A DNA stretch of 64,000 nucleotides, from contig CACRXP010000645.1 in the NCBI GenBank assembly GCA_902702965.1, forward strand, positions 159,735-223,734, read 5' to 3'. Numbering within the stretch: position 1 is the first letter of the stretch; every line of letters starts with the position of its first letter. The notes under the pieces are model-generated. The model was given only the letters and a program-made list of their open reading frames with translations, had not been told where the DNA came from and did no database searches. This document shows positions 21,031 to 33,651 of the stretch, one piece after another. Position numbers and translations under genes: made by a program. The DNA is from Spirometra erinaceieuropaei. Lineage: Eukaryota; Platyhelminthes; Cestoda; Diphyllobothriidea; Diphyllobothriidae.

Positions 21031-24000
21031 CCTCAGCCCTTTATTTGCACGGCCCCTCTGCGTGTTAACTTCTCCATTTTCTTTCATAAATTGTGCTTTT
21101 AAGTTGCCATTTTTATTGATTAGTCTGCCTGCATTAAACGATAACCTTGCTGTTTTGTGTTGACTTCCTCTGTGAAAGTTAAAATCTCTGTATATTTCCC
21201 ATTCGTTATGTCTGTTATGCAGCGACAGGTTGCAGTTGATAAGCCGTCGCGAAATTTGTTGGTTCCAATAAATGCCTCTGTGCATGCTTGCTTCAAATAC
21301 ATACAGGGGGAAATATTGCTTGCTATATCATTGTTTCAAAGTCGTTTTTGGGCCTCGACCGACATGCACATCGAGAGCGGGTAGCTCGTGCTCCGTTTGC
21401 TTTTGCTTCTTAAGTTGCAGGTCGTAGAAGATTGCAGTGAGTCGATTTTGAAAGTTCTGTACCCTTTCCTGGCAATATCAAACATGTCGTCGACACAAAT
21501 CCACCAAGGCAACAGCAGTTTTTTAGGGGAATTCGGAAAACATTATGAGGCGTTGAATCACAAGGGGGTCCTGTACATCCTTATATACTCCAAGGCGGTT
21601 ACACAGAGCTTTGTAATTCATATGATGGCCAATGAGGTAGACAAGATTATCACGTCACAATAATGCGCTATTCCATCTTGCTGGATTCGCTGACACTGAG
21701 ATATAAAGAAAACGAAGCGAACACAGCACATCGAGCCACCCACGTCTTTCCAACTTTGGTAATCTTGTGAACATGAAGCCGGACCCGACCTCTAATGCAA
21801 CGCTAGCTCTCAATTACGTTTGTCACACCTGCAGAAACGCACAGGTTAGGAAGAGGTCGATCCCCAAATGCGGCAACAGATCGTCCCATCGCTCTCGGAA
21901 CACGAACAAAACTATGCCCAGGTTGTTTCACCCGACTGGGTCCAAAAGAAGTCAGCCAGAATTCCGTATTTGCCAGCCGTCAGGCGCAGTTGCGGAACAG
22001 GAACAACTATGACGACTTCGTTTAGTATTTTAGTCGTCTAAAAATAAAGGCACCCTCTGTCTCTTACGGTCTCCATTTCAACAGTATTGATCATTTTAAG
22101 AAAGTGTTTGTTCATATGACTCTAGCATCCGCCCTACGTTCCATGTGAAAAAAAAATTGAAAACGCCGAGAGACAGAGGCGGGGTTAAGAGGAACGTAAG
22201 AAATTCGGTGTCAAAAAACTCCACAGGGACGCGGAAGGTGTCAAATTTCCGAGACACCACCTTCCCCCTCCCTTCGCGCTCTGGCACGGTGTGAAGACGC
22301 GTAGCTCCACTGCATCTGACGATCCAAATGAGCATCTTTACTCGATGGAGAATCTCTGGCAAGTGTTGCTGACTCGAAAAGGGGTCCCAGCCACCAAATG
22401 AATGACACCCTAGAGTTCAAGGGGCAGCCCGCTAAACTAAAGCGGCCAGTGGATGATCCCGCCGCTGTTAAGTTCTCTTCAAATGGCACAAGCTCCTAAT
22501 TCACCGTATCTAAGGGATACAGCGTCACAATGTCTAGAATCAGTTTCCAAGCGGGATGGTCGCAACCACATTGCGAAAACCGCGACTACTGACGTGAATT
22601 CGTGGACTGCAACGCAAGGGGTAATGTGGGCCGTAGGATTTTACCGATTGGGGCATAATCGGCAAAGCGGCACGTGCAACTCCACCGTAAGACCAATCAT
22701 GGACTACTAACTAGGCCAGGCGGGTCTGCACCGGAAACACACAAATGTCACAGGCATTCGGACAGTTCAGACCAACTTGGCAACACTAGAACCTGACGAC
22801 TCATAAACTAAGAACCAAACGCTCCTTCGCTAAACAGCTGCAAGTGTCTCCTGCCGACGTGAAGGTCGGGCTTACCATTGTCAGTACCATTAAAGTAAGT
22901 AGGCGTGGAAGCGGCTTTGCAAGGAAATACGTCGACAACAGGGGAAAATTACAAATGCCAGACCTCAGCCATTCTACAAAAAGCATGCCAATCTAACGAT
23001 TAATACATCTAAAGTCGGGGACGGCTGAGGGTTTTTAGCAGTCTGGGCTGTCACTTGTAGACCCTTTCCCCGACCGGGGACTGAAGTTTGGCCGACTGGC
23101 GACAGTATACATGAAGGCACGTTGAAAGGAAGAGTTATTTTTTTGCTTCAAAGCAAAATTTTCGAAAAAAAGCCTTCACCAACCACTATGGCTAAAATTT
23201 TGGCGACAAAATATCAGGCAAAACTCGTTACAACGTAAATTCTTGGTAGGGTATGGTGACAGGTCTCGGTGTTCGTATTCCGATCTCATCACACATCGAA
23301 TATCGTGCCACTAACAGCATAACCGAGTGTTGGTTTAACTGACGAACGGAAAGAAACATGACACAAGTCATTCCGAGGTTTGACGAAACGACTTCGCGGT
23401 CATCAGCTCAGAACTAAATGAACAAGAAAAATCTTCACGTATTATATCGAAAAATTGCCTAGCCGTTGCAACATTCCACCTTACCATGATTTCGACTGGA
23501 AGTGATGAGAAACCCCCTTGACAGACTGTGCTTGCGGAGGATATGTTCTATAATGATAGAGCAGGAATAGTGACACATAAACTGTGAAATTAAGGGGGGG
23601 ATACAGGTATCTAAAAATTGCCGGAATAAGGGTTGATGTGCGTAGTAACAAAGGAAGTCTGTCAAATCAGTCATGCGCCCTTAGTAAGACTGAAATCAAG
23701 GTGGCTGTGGAAAGGCTGTCTGCAACTGTTGCTGTTCTGTAGTTTCATCGTCTCCTGTTGGCCCTATTTTTACGTACTTCAAGTTGAGGACGTCATCGTT
23801 CTCGTCCTCGTGTGCGCGGACCACTGACCTCATTTGGTATCACGTCAACTATGGTGCTGAGCTTTGGCGCTGTATCCCATCCCGCTCACCTAAATCGTCA
23901 TACAAAACCCCACGCTGTCCCCCCCGGGCCAACATCTCTGACAGACCCATTGACCACATAGTTTGGGTCTGGAAGACATCAGGGCTGCCAGACTCTTCCT

Positions 24001-24447
24001 ACTCCACAGCGACGCCTAAATCATCACCATCCCTTTCACTCCACTTGACCGGTTCTGTTTCATTTTTGGCCTGTTCCCGTAGACAGCCACCTCCTTAAAG
24101 ATGGTCGTCTTCAGATCATGCCCTCTCCCCCTGTTGTAATTGTTTGAAAATCTACCAGTCCCTGGACATCTCAAATGCACACGTTTATCTAACCGAACAC
24201 GGATGATTGACGTTATTGTGATAATTACAGGACCGTGACCTTTAGAAATTGGGCTGAGTTCTTCTCAGTAAAACTGTTTTCTCAAACGTTGACTTGATCA
24301 GGATATTCGACCACATTCCGATCGTACCAGACGATGTGTTTAAGACTGCTGTCACAACTCCTTTTAATTTATTTGGGTTTCCTCACGTGTGTCTTGACCT
24401 CCTACCGTGTCTCGCGAAGGTTCCATCAGTTGACTGCTTACGTTGAA
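21031..24447. other. Unassigned sequence
   Basis: No gene recognised across 3.4 kb. Frames at 21007-21285 (-), 21388-21663 (+), 21767-22012 (+), 22453-22710 (+) and 23784-24098 (+) were read and show no motif I can name. Confidence 0.35.
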
Positions 24448-24730
24448 TATTTTTATGCATGTTTTCCATGAAATATAATTGACTTTTTAAGGACATCGTA
24501 AATTACTGAGAAAATTACATGTTATTTAAGTAGCCGTTTTTTACAGAGTGTAGTTTTTACATGTAGCCAAAGAAAAAGTTTATTCAAAAGCCGGCATCCC
24601 GAGGTAACTGAAATATTACAGAATTATGCCGCAGGCTGATTAGTTTTACAACCCTACTGAATTAATCTTTTCGAAACGGAAACGCATTTCGGGATTTCAG
24701 TTGACATTTCATGAGTTAGCCCACCTACTG
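24448..24730. mobile_element. MITE right end
   Basis: The right-arm part of the palindromic MITE family, from ATATTTTTATGCATGTTTTCCATG to the terminus TCATGAGTTAGCCCACCTACTG, followed by TA (24731-24732). The left part is missing. Confidence 0.85.
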
Positions 24731-24744
24731 TAGTACTGCCGTTG

Positions 24745-25465
24745 GCGCGAGACAGCTCCAACGCCTCGCAAGTTTGGTCTACACTTCAGCTTCAATTCCG
24801 AAGAAACTGTCACCTGATGAGCTCAACTACAGCGCATTCACACGTGAACTCCTGTCCGTCTCTCTTGCTGTGAGCGCTTCCGACACCTCCTGGAGGGTTG
24901 GTAGTTAACACTGTTCACCACCACAGGTCGCTTACCTTGGGAGATGCACCAGCAGAACTGCATGTTTCAGTTTGCATCAGACGTCCATCACGTCGGTGCA
25001 ACAGGATACTAGACGGCTGACGTAATGCCCGAGACCTCCATCTCCCGCCTTCAGCCATCCTAGGGGATTGACCACCCTTCAGTGGTTGTTACACAGTGCT
25101 GTATCAAGCGCCCCGCAGACGAGAATGTCGCAAATCTCCAAATCTAGGCTTCACCTGCCGCTTGCCATAGCACATCGAGATGCGATGTTTCTTCTTTCTT
25201 CAACCCTCCCCTCCCTAGTCACCACCGCTCACTTCCCGTCCATGTTTTTTAACTTTTTTCGCCGACCCCCCCCCCCAAATCCTCGGATCCGACGGACAGC
25301 CTTTCTGAACCAACGTAATTCTTTCCAGCTCATCATCTTGATCTGGAAAATTCGGTCAATCCTTCTCACCCAGGGGGAACTGCCGTCAAGAAGGGTTTTT
25401 TGCCCCCAGTCAAACACAGTGGGCACTTTTGATAATCCACTTGGCAGTTATACAACATGCTTTTT
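24745..25465 (+). pseudogene. Ty3/Gypsy Pol fragment: RNase H to start of integrase
   Basis: Translation from about 24800 gives KKLSPDELNYSAFTRELLSVSLAV, matching the Gypsy RNase H segment (usually KKLSPAExxYSTFxRELLAIYLAV). After a frame change comes HHRSLTLGD, matching TDHKPLT. Downstream, HPSVVVTQ and ADENVANLQ resemble the RNase H to integrase linker. At 25370-25465 the DNA matches the start of the integrase fragment at 58.4 kb (NPxxSYxTxxFV). The 172-codon frame 25068-25586 runs through this in a mixture of wrong and right frames. The integrase core is absent: sequence passes directly into the repeat at 25466. Confidence 0.65.
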
Positions 25466-25795
25466 CGTCAAATTGACTGCAAACTGTGAACTACGAGCTT
25501 TCTCGTTTCATGCTATTTTCCTAAACACGTTCAGGCTACACCGCCCTTATACTCGCTATCAATTTTGCGGAGAGGTACGCAAATAAATTCTGCTGAGCAG
25601 ATTTGTTTTGGATAACAGATACCTCCAGGTTCTACGAGCAAGTGTGTTAAATGCTCGCTCGCAAACTCGATTTGTCATGGGAACGAACGGACGCCCCCGG
25701 TGCCGATAACCGACAAAGACACCGGACACTTAGGCAGCCCCTGTTGCCGGGTTTATTAAATGTCCTCTCGGACCAGTAGTACCACAAACCCACAA
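25466..25795 (+). repeat. Repeat shared with 57095-57445, possible LTR
   Basis: About 330 bases nearly matching 57095-57445 in reverse complement (GCTATTTTCCTAAACACGTTCAGGCTACAC; GCTCGCTCGCAAACTCGATTTGTCATGGGAA; GACAAAGACACCGGACACTTA). It carries CAAATAAATTCTGCTGAGCAG here and CTAATAAATCCTGC at the other copy, a possible polyadenylation signal. It lies after Gypsy Pol sequence in both places, so an LTR or 3' untranslated region is the best guess. Confidence 0.6.
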
Positions 25796-26554
25796 CTAGG
25801 GTGTATTTACGCGTGCCTGTTTGATAGTCGGCATTTGTGGATGAAAGGGATATTTAACAGGCCCGAAAGAACCACTGTCTATTGTCATTGTCGGTTCAGC
25901 CTCTGATATTTTCTAAATGATCGTTTAACGACCTGGTAACTGGTCGTCTGTTTACGCTCACTGCCACTAGAGTCCGTTTGTTTGGCGAAGCTGATCAGAT
26001 CTATAGCAGCCCCCCTCAGCGGCATAAAGGTCAAAAGATGATGAAATTTGAATGACCGCTACTGATAAGCTTTATGTGTGGAAGTTCAGGTGGATTTTCA
26101 TTTCCGGTACAAGCGCACGCTTCTTTGTGGGGGGGAGGGAGATTGAAAACGGAGTCATAAAGTGCAAAGCCGTATTTCGTCTAAAAATCAGAACACCACT
26201 GCCACGCTGACTGGACATGAGCCAGTGGTCCCACAGGCAGATATGTTAGGCTCAGTTAGCTATTGACCGCGAGTTTCTGTCCCCGGGTATTTCCGGCCTG
26301 GAAGTTGAGCATGTTTGACGGATTGTAGAGAAACCAGAAGTGGCTACTGCAATCTCGCTTGTCTTTCTGATACTCTAAACCTGGGCTCATGGCACTCTCA
26401 CGCAGCCGGAATCCGATCCGTCTTTCTTGTTTGTATGAACCCCCCCGGCTGTTTGAGCGCGGAGCGGGCGTGTGCGGCATGCGCAGACGGGGCGTCTAGT
26501 CTTTTTAAAAAAAAATAAATAAACAAATGCTTTTTTTTATTAAAGACTCGTCGA
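25796..26554. other. Unassigned sequence
   Basis: No gene recognised. An A/T-rich run lies at 26505-26540. Confidence 0.3.
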
Positions 26555-26785
26555 GATCCCATCTGAGTCCTGCTTCCGATCCCGCCTCTGGTCTTGACTC
26601 TGTCTTGGCACCGAGCTTCAATGGGTGAGAGAGCCGAGGGCGCGTCAATGCTGAGCATATTGACTGCCACTTTAAACTAATCCACGTGAAATCCATCGTC
26701 CCTGTGCTCACCATGCCGCGGGACATCACGGTGGACATAATCGTTTGCGACGGTCGAACTGGCAATGAGTTGAATCCCGCGTTTC
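26555..26785 (+). repeat. Dispersed repeat family D, diverged
   Basis: Shows CTTGACTCTGTCTTGGCACCG, AAACTAATCCACGTGAAATCCATCGTCCC and GACGGTCGAACTGGC in the family order, but the GTGCGGTAGATGC core is altered. Confidence 0.55.
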
Positions 26786-29002
26786 TGTGAGTGTTTACCT
26801 TTGCTGCACCGGTTTACATGTGATATTTTGATGGTTGATCACGTTCCACCTCTTCAGACATATATGCGGCGTGAGAGAGCATGCCCTGCCTTAGCTTACA
26901 CCCCTTCGTCGTCGTCATCATCTGCTTTTCCCTAGAGATAACCTAGACATCTCGAGACAGTGGTTTGGTGTTAGTCGTCCACTCTGAACCAAGAGCTCGG
27001 GTATCGTACATCGTCAGTTTCTGTCTTCCACGAGCATCCTTTAGTTCATGCGGAACCTTCACGCAGACGAGTTCTGCTCAACTAAATCTTTTTCCTTCGA
27101 ACGATAAATCGGCCGCTTTTATTACATTTTGGCGTATTTCGAGTCCTACGAAAGTACAGCAACAAGTCAACAATGTCCCCTGTAACCTGCAGTCTGTGAT
27201 AAAACCAAACCACCAAAGAGTTAGGAGCGAAGACCGCAGTGGTGGTAATGGGGGACCTATCAATAAATTCCTCGATTCACTTTATGCTAATAATACTCTA
27301 CGTATTTTGACAGGCGCTCCAGTTCCCCCTTCTCCGGCTCTATTTTGTCGATCGATGGCCCCGACAACCGTTGACAGGCCGTTTACACACGGCTACCCCC
27401 GCCGGCCAGAACTGAGGGGGCGCCTCCCGCCCAGTTGCAGTGAGTCCTGGCTGCCCTCGCAAACTTTCCTCACCTCACGCGCGTCGGACAACCTGGCTTG
27501 ATACCCTTGAGCCCCCTGTGAGTATGCCTCCCCCTTATTCCTCCCCTAATCCATCCAATCACATGACCAACACTCAGCCAGTCACTCCCCTCCCGCTGAC
27601 ACAGACATGTACTTCTGCGTAAACAACACACGGCGGGTGACGCTCGCCGTGAAGCGATTGGCTAAATAACGATGTCGCGGTAAAAGTTGACCCCAACCGT
27701 TGGTTTGTAATACTAGTATTTTATCGCCTGTTTCACGTCTCACACTGTGTAAACCTAAACGAAAGCAGAAATAAAGACTTTTATGCAAGAAAATAAGGAA
27801 ATCAACCACCCAAAAGGACCCCAAACCCTAAAACAAAAAAGAAGGTTGTACGGCTAAGCTGTATTGTAATAAATCCCTAGATAATCCTAAAACAAGAACA
27901 TTAGTAACGAATAAATAACAAAAAGTAATAGGCAAGGTGATTAATATCTCCCAGGTAGCACTTAGTTAAGAACAGTAAAGTTTTTTTCGATTTTGATGTT
28001 TTGGTAAAAACCCGCAACCGGGCAGAATGTGTGATTTCTAAACGAAAAACCACCGACTCCAACCTAATTTAGCCCAAAAACGAAAGGAAACGCTAAAAAT
28101 AAAGAAAAAAATCTCCTTAAAAAAATTAAACACCAGATTTTCAAACGAGCGTTGCGGGACGTCCATACCGCGACTCCGTTTTCTACTCACTCCCCGCCGT
28201 GAACGGACGCTTTGCTCTGCCACAAGCCAACAGCCAATTCACGGCAACCTGCCCTGTGTACAGAATAAACCCGTTCTCACAGCCCCCTGACTTCTGACAT
28301 TGGACGGAACGAAATTATTTTGTGTGTGGTTTAAGTTGATCTCACATCCTTGACCGCCACAGTATCCGGATCAGGGAGAATAGTACAGTTCCTCGACTAT
28401 TAAACTGATCTCGAATAGTAATATTCATCCCAAGCTGAAATTGGGGAGGGGTTCTGATGTGTCAAGTTCTCTATACCGATTACTGCAGTAGCCGTATGCC
28501 TCTCCAGGATGTTTACTGCTTGCTCTTCGCTGTGGTGACGGTTCCCGAAATAGAAGTCATTGTGAATTGTGTGTACTCGGACCAAGGTAACTGTCAGAAG
28601 GCAAACATGCGTGTGGGTGGCTTACTCACCGCTTAGTCATCGAACGGAATGGTACACAATCGCCCTCCTTCCCGGCTCCAGCACTGTTTGCATTCGCCGT
28701 GCTGACCATAAACGCGTGATTTCTTAGACATCTCTGAGGCGTCGAAAGAGAGTTCTAAGTACGTGCATTGAACCTATAGTTTCGAAAAATTTTACAAACT
28801 GTCTAATTTCAAATGCTGGAGCGCAGTTGAATTATTGAACGATGGATATTGACCATCCCCTTAGCGTGTGTCAGTCAAACACCTGTTAAACTGACATTTA
28901 AGTGCTTAAATTAAGCCATCGAGAAGTTCAGTAAAAAACAGTCTACTGGACACTGCGTCTACTCTCTTTTTAGGGTTCGTGTTTTAAGTCATCGCAAATG
29001 TA
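26786..29002. other. Unassigned sequence
   Basis: Holds the 178-codon plus frame 26965-27501, the longest frame not explained by a repeat. It is Ser/Pro-rich with no motif I recognise, no neighbouring exons I can see and no obvious start context, so I do not call it a gene. 27700-28140 is A-rich and has several AATAAA strings. Confidence 0.35.
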
Positions 29003-29979
29003 CAGTAGGTGGGCTAGCTCATGAAATATCAACCAAAATTTCGAACTGCTTTTTCGTTTCGAAAAAATTGATTAAACAGAGTTGTAAAATTAATCGTTAT
29101 GCAGCATAATTCTATGATAATCCAGTTACCTCAGGGTTCCGACTTTCGAATGAACTTATTTCCGACTGCATGCAAGAACCATACTCTGCGAAAATGGCTT
29201 CTTAAGCAGCATGCAATTTTCCCAATGATTTTCAATGTCCTTAAAACTTCAGTCATATTTCATGGAAAACATGCGTAAAAATATTCATTCTTTTACTTAT
29301 TCGGTAGAAAATCACGTCTTCTTCCGACTTTATACTCGAAAGAGGAGTATAATTCGGTTGTAAAAAAAGCTTTCTAATTCCCGAATATAGTTGAACCCGA
29401 CCTGCTGTTGCAATTGCATTCAGGGTTTCAAAACTACAGGCCGTATATTTTCCGTGAACGGGAAACTATGCATTTCTCTACGGTATTAAGAACAGACCAT
29501 ACGGGGTTCATAAAATATTGTTAACTATACAATCCACATTGGTAAATGCAGATACATGACGATTTATCAACGGCCATTTCACGGAATTAAAAACTCTCAC
29601 AATTAGAAACTTTTCTGAAACCGAATTATACTCCTTCTCCTTCGAGTATCAGATTGGAAGAAGACGTGATTTTCTACAGAATAAGTAAAGGAATGAATAT
29701 TTTTACGCATGTTTTCCATGAAATAGGACTGAATTTTTAAGGGCATCGAAAATCAATGGGAAAATTGCATGCTACTTAAGAAGTCATTTTTTCCAGAGCA
29801 TAGTTCTTGCGTGCAGTCGGAAATAAGTTCATTCGAAAGTCGGAATCCTGAGGTAACTGGATTATCATAGAATTATGCTGCATAACGATTAATTTTTCAA
29901 CCCTGTTTAATTAATTTTTTCGAAACGAAAAAGCAGTTCGAAATTTTGGTTGATATTTCATGAGTTAGCCCACCTACTG
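29003..29979. mobile_element. Full-length palindromic Tc1/mariner-type MITE
   Basis: The best copy of the family (977 bases). The left terminus is TA then CAGTAGGTGGGCTAGCTCATG; the right terminus is CATGAGTTAGCCCACCTACTG. Left arm 29003-29395 and right arm about 29588-29979 are inverted copies of roughly 390 bases. About 190 bases of unique centre contain no transposase. The flanking TA is intact on the left; on the right the end is followed by TTA, a one-base difference from the expected TA. A fold of the whole element would be an almost continuous hairpin. Confidence 0.92.
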
Positions 29980-31802
29980 TTAGTGCGCCCGCAGCCTATG
30001 CGATCCTGCAGGGGAAAAATGTAAGACTGTGAATGCAAATGATTCAAGTGATCATGAAAATTAGCACCTGCTGCTTGTCCACCGAGCGAGGTCAGGGAAG
30101 TGATCATACTGAAATTTCCCGATTCTGTGAGGTAGCCACTAAGTAAGGCGCCATACTCTCCTATCTGACTATGCTATACTGTTTTCACAGAACACGTCAC
30201 TTTTAGCGTAAATAAGCAAATAAACATTGGTAGCTGACTGAAGGGTCATAGAATTTGCCGGTAACAGTAAATTTTGCTTCTTTCGCTACCTATCCCTTAC
30301 CGTATTCGAAGGTCTTAGAGCCCGGCCTCTGATGTGTACGAGAAGGAAGAGGGAGTTCCATGGATACTGAGTCAGACTGCGCGGAATCAGCGCATTTCTC
30401 AGTAAAGCAAAGTTAATCGATTTAAATGTACTGCGATGCACATAAGTGGTGACGCCAAAGGTTGCTAGCGGAAGGTATGATGCTCGCCTCCCTCTCAACG
30501 ATGGTCAGACTGCATTGTCCGCTTCTTGACGGGGCCTCCATGGCAGCACTAATTTCTGCGAGATTCGAGTCTGTAGGGGGGTTTCCGCATCACGTCAGCC
30601 ACTGTGTCCAAACTCTTACCCGGTCAGTTTGAATTCGAAATGCCGTTGGTGTATGGGAGACTGCTGAGAGTGAGGTCGATCCAGCTTAGATTCAGAGGGC
30701 ATAGCCCAGAGGCATGCCAACCAGCTAAGACATCGAGCGGCATGAGATGGTAAGCTGACGCTCGATCTACATTGTGACACATTTAAGATTCCAGCCCTCA
30801 GCGAGGAACTCGAAGTTCCGTCACCGGCGATCCGGAAAAGTCCTGGGAGAATACTGTATCCCAACAGACTTGCTGTGAACCATAAGAAAAAGTGCAAGGT
30901 CAAACTCTCAACTGCAGGAGGTGCCACGAGTGCGCCCTTAGGCGAGACGGAGACTAATTTGCACTTGAAAACAGACAATACACGTTACCCGGTCGGGAAG
31001 CACAACCATCCAATCAGAAGTCACCACGGAGCCGTAGACCTCAAGGCATATATTAAAACGACCAATCAGGAGTTGGGCGACTATGCTGGATGTGTGGATG
31101 CGGCTCATACGCGTGCACCTGGCCAATACGTGAGTGCCGCAGTATGCGCAAGAAAGGCAATAAAAGAGGCCCACAAGGGGAGCCGAGGCTTGACTCGTGC
31201 CTGCGCAGAATAAGAACTCATCTTCCAAACCGGCTTGACCTTCTGTTTGGGCACACAACGAGTAATTTTGATTCTACTGCATTTTCAAAGTGCGGTAGGT
31301 GTATGGACAGGGTGTCAGGCAGGTGCAGTACCAGTCTACTTCACTAGAAACAAATTAAAACTTAATTCGTCGACGCACCCACCTCTCGAGGCAGCGGTGA
31401 ACCTCGTTGCTTGCGTCGATCTAGCTGTCATATCGCTTAGTTCAACTCGTGTGATTTAGGCAATGGCCGAGACCCCAGTAGGAGGGAGGGAAGTCAGCTA
31501 ACCATATCTCCTGAACTGACCATACGACTCACGTTTTGTCCTGCGCACAAATCTGCTTACAGAGGAAATCAAGGGCTTCTTCTACCCTCTTCACTAGGAG
31601 CCAGGAATCTGGATTGTTACAACCTGCCGACAACTTAAGCTTGTACATTCGAGTTTTCAGCTTTCTTTCGGTTACTGCGGCGTAGTCCCTGTTATTGCTT
31701 CCGCAGCTGCTTCTGTAGAATACAGCGGAAAACTTTCGGTAGAATAAAGTTTCCTTAAGTTGGCTCATACACCAATGGAAGGTAGCTTATAATTAGAATA
31801 GC
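29980..31802. other. Unassigned sequence
   Basis: No gene recognised. The overlapping frames 30616-30978 (-), 30875-31213 (+) and 30938-31258 (-) oppose each other over the same bases and none has a known domain. An AATAAAA string lies at 31159-31165. Confidence 0.35.
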
Positions 31803-32285
31803 ATTACCCCAAAGACAAGGGCGGCTGGAATGGCAATTTCTGGCTTATTAGCCGTCTTCAGCCAGTTATACCCAATCCCGAGGTGTGGAACACCTGAGGC
31901 TCAATCCCGCGATCTGTTGCTTAAAAGTCCAACGTCCCCAAACGTTGAGCCGAGAGCTCTTTATCCTGTTGGTTGCGATCGGTATATGCAGTGGTAGAGA
32001 GATACCCACCGATCGTTTTGCGGTACTCACTCGTCGCGCTATGCCTTGAGACTTTTTCTCTCGAGTTCGCCAGCAGCTGCAGAGCGGCGAGGGATATAGA
32101 CAGAATAGCACTACTCGCAAAGCCAGAAATGGCCACTCCAGTCTTTCCAGTCGGTAATGCCATTCTGCCTATATCACACGCCGCTGTGCGTCTATTGGCG
32201 GGGCTCAAGAGAGAGCCCCAAGACACAATGCGACGAGTGAGTTCCGTAGTGCGATTGTGGGCACCCATCTACCATTGCAGCTTAG
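31803..32285. mobile_element. SINE family C foldback with about 100-base inverted arms
   Basis: A minus-strand SINE (31803-31985) runs into its extended 5' arm (31988-32110). A plus-strand 3' tail (AAGCCAGAAATGGCCACTCC to GGTAATGCCATTCTG, about 32116-32167) follows, joined to the same 5' extension in plus orientation (about 32168-32285). Arms around CGAGTGAG and TGGTAGAG are inverted copies. The same tail-to-extension junction is seen at 11083 and 54520. The 202-codon frame 31973-32581, the longest in the window, is a translation of this repeat. Confidence 0.75.
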
Positions 32286-33001
32286 TCTTACGTGAGAAAA
32301 TATCAAGCTTACCTCACCTCATGGACTCGCCGCCTCTTCCATGTGCTCCATGTGAACTTCACACCGGTCGATCCCCACCTGCGGATCGCTCTCAGACGAA
32401 TATCGCCCCCCCCCCCCACCGTCCGCCTACGCACTCACTCAATAAGGCTTCCGTTCTCTGCTTGTTACTTCGTGTTTGCACACACTCTGCTGCAGTATAC
32501 GGAAGTATTACCAGCTCTGCCTGCCTGATTTGTTGTCTGGTACACCCGTTACCGCCGCCTATCTTGCGCGTTGATCTGTGAGCTAGAAGAATACCAAGAG
32601 GTTTGAGCTCAAAAGAGTTCGTCACAGGAGTCTCTTAAATGTAGGAGGATGACTCTCCTGACCTGTTGCTGCTCGCCTGTCCACAGCCGGTCCCGGTCTC
32701 TGTGTCTCCATGGCTCAACAAAGTCTTCGAGTTGAGTTTTTACGGCTGCTGCTGCTGCTGCTACTATTGCTGCCGTTGCTACTGTTGTGAATTTGGACTT
32801 CCACGAGCTGTAAGAACCTGCAACCGAAGCAACAGTGTTTTGTGTAAAAGGGGTGGCACCTGGCGTTAAAAGTGGAGCAGCAATTTTTGAAGTGTCAAGC
32901 AGGCAGGGCAAACAATAGACCAACTTCGCTGATGTCCAACCTTTTCTAACACGACAATACAGCCAGAACAACTTAAAGACGTATTTCGTCCTGGTAGACT
33001 A
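32286..33001. other. Unassigned sequence with CTG-rich run
   Basis: No gene recognised. An interrupted CTG/CTA run lies at 32747-32788, and a C-run at 32407-32418. Confidence 0.35.
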
Positions 33002-33651
33002 CAGTAGGTGGACTAATTCACGAAATATCAACCGGAATTCCGGAATGCGTTTTCGTCCCGAAAAGATTGCTAATGTAGTCATCATGCAGCATAATCCTAT
33101 AATAAATCTTTCCGGCCGCATGCAAAAAACCACACACTGCAAAAAGGGACTACTTAAGTGGCATGCATTTTTCTCCCTAATTTTCGATGCCCTTAGAAAT
33201 TCAATTATGTTTCATGGAAGACTGCATAAAAATATTCATTCTTTTGCTCGTTAGATAGAAAACGACGTCTTCTTTAAAATAACATACTTAAAGGAAGAGT
33301 ATGATTTGGTTTTAAAAAGCCTTTCCAGTTCCTGAATAATTTTAAACTCGACCTGCCGTTACACTTGCATTCAGGGTTTCCAAACTACAAGCCGGATATT
33401 TTCCACGTACGGAAAACCATACATTTCTCTACGGTATCAAGAGGATTTCATATAGGGTTCGTAAAATTAAGCAGTGGATTTGATTTATATTGTTACCTTA
33501 ACAAGCCACATTGGTAAATGCAGAGATATGAGGATTTATGAACGGCCATTTCACGGCATTTGAAAGTTCCACAATCAGAAACATTTTTAACACCGAATTA
33601 TATCTCCCCTTCGAGTATAAAATTAGAAGAAGACCTAATTATCTACCGTAC
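33002..33651. mobile_element. MITE, left end and centre
   Basis: Starts TA-CAGTAGGTGGACTAATTCACG and follows the family through left arm and centre (TTTTCCACGTACGG; CATTGGTAAATGCAGAGA), stopping inside the right arm at about 33651. The arm has small internal deletions near 33080-33110. Confidence 0.88.

Noticed and set aside
25068..25586. 172-codon frame as a host gene
   Set aside because: It lies over Gypsy Pol and LTR-like repeat sequence, mostly out of the Pol frame.
31973..32581. 202-codon plus-strand open frame, longest in the window
   Set aside because: It translates the SINE foldback arms and a C-run; the same bases recur in other SINE copies and are open on both strands.
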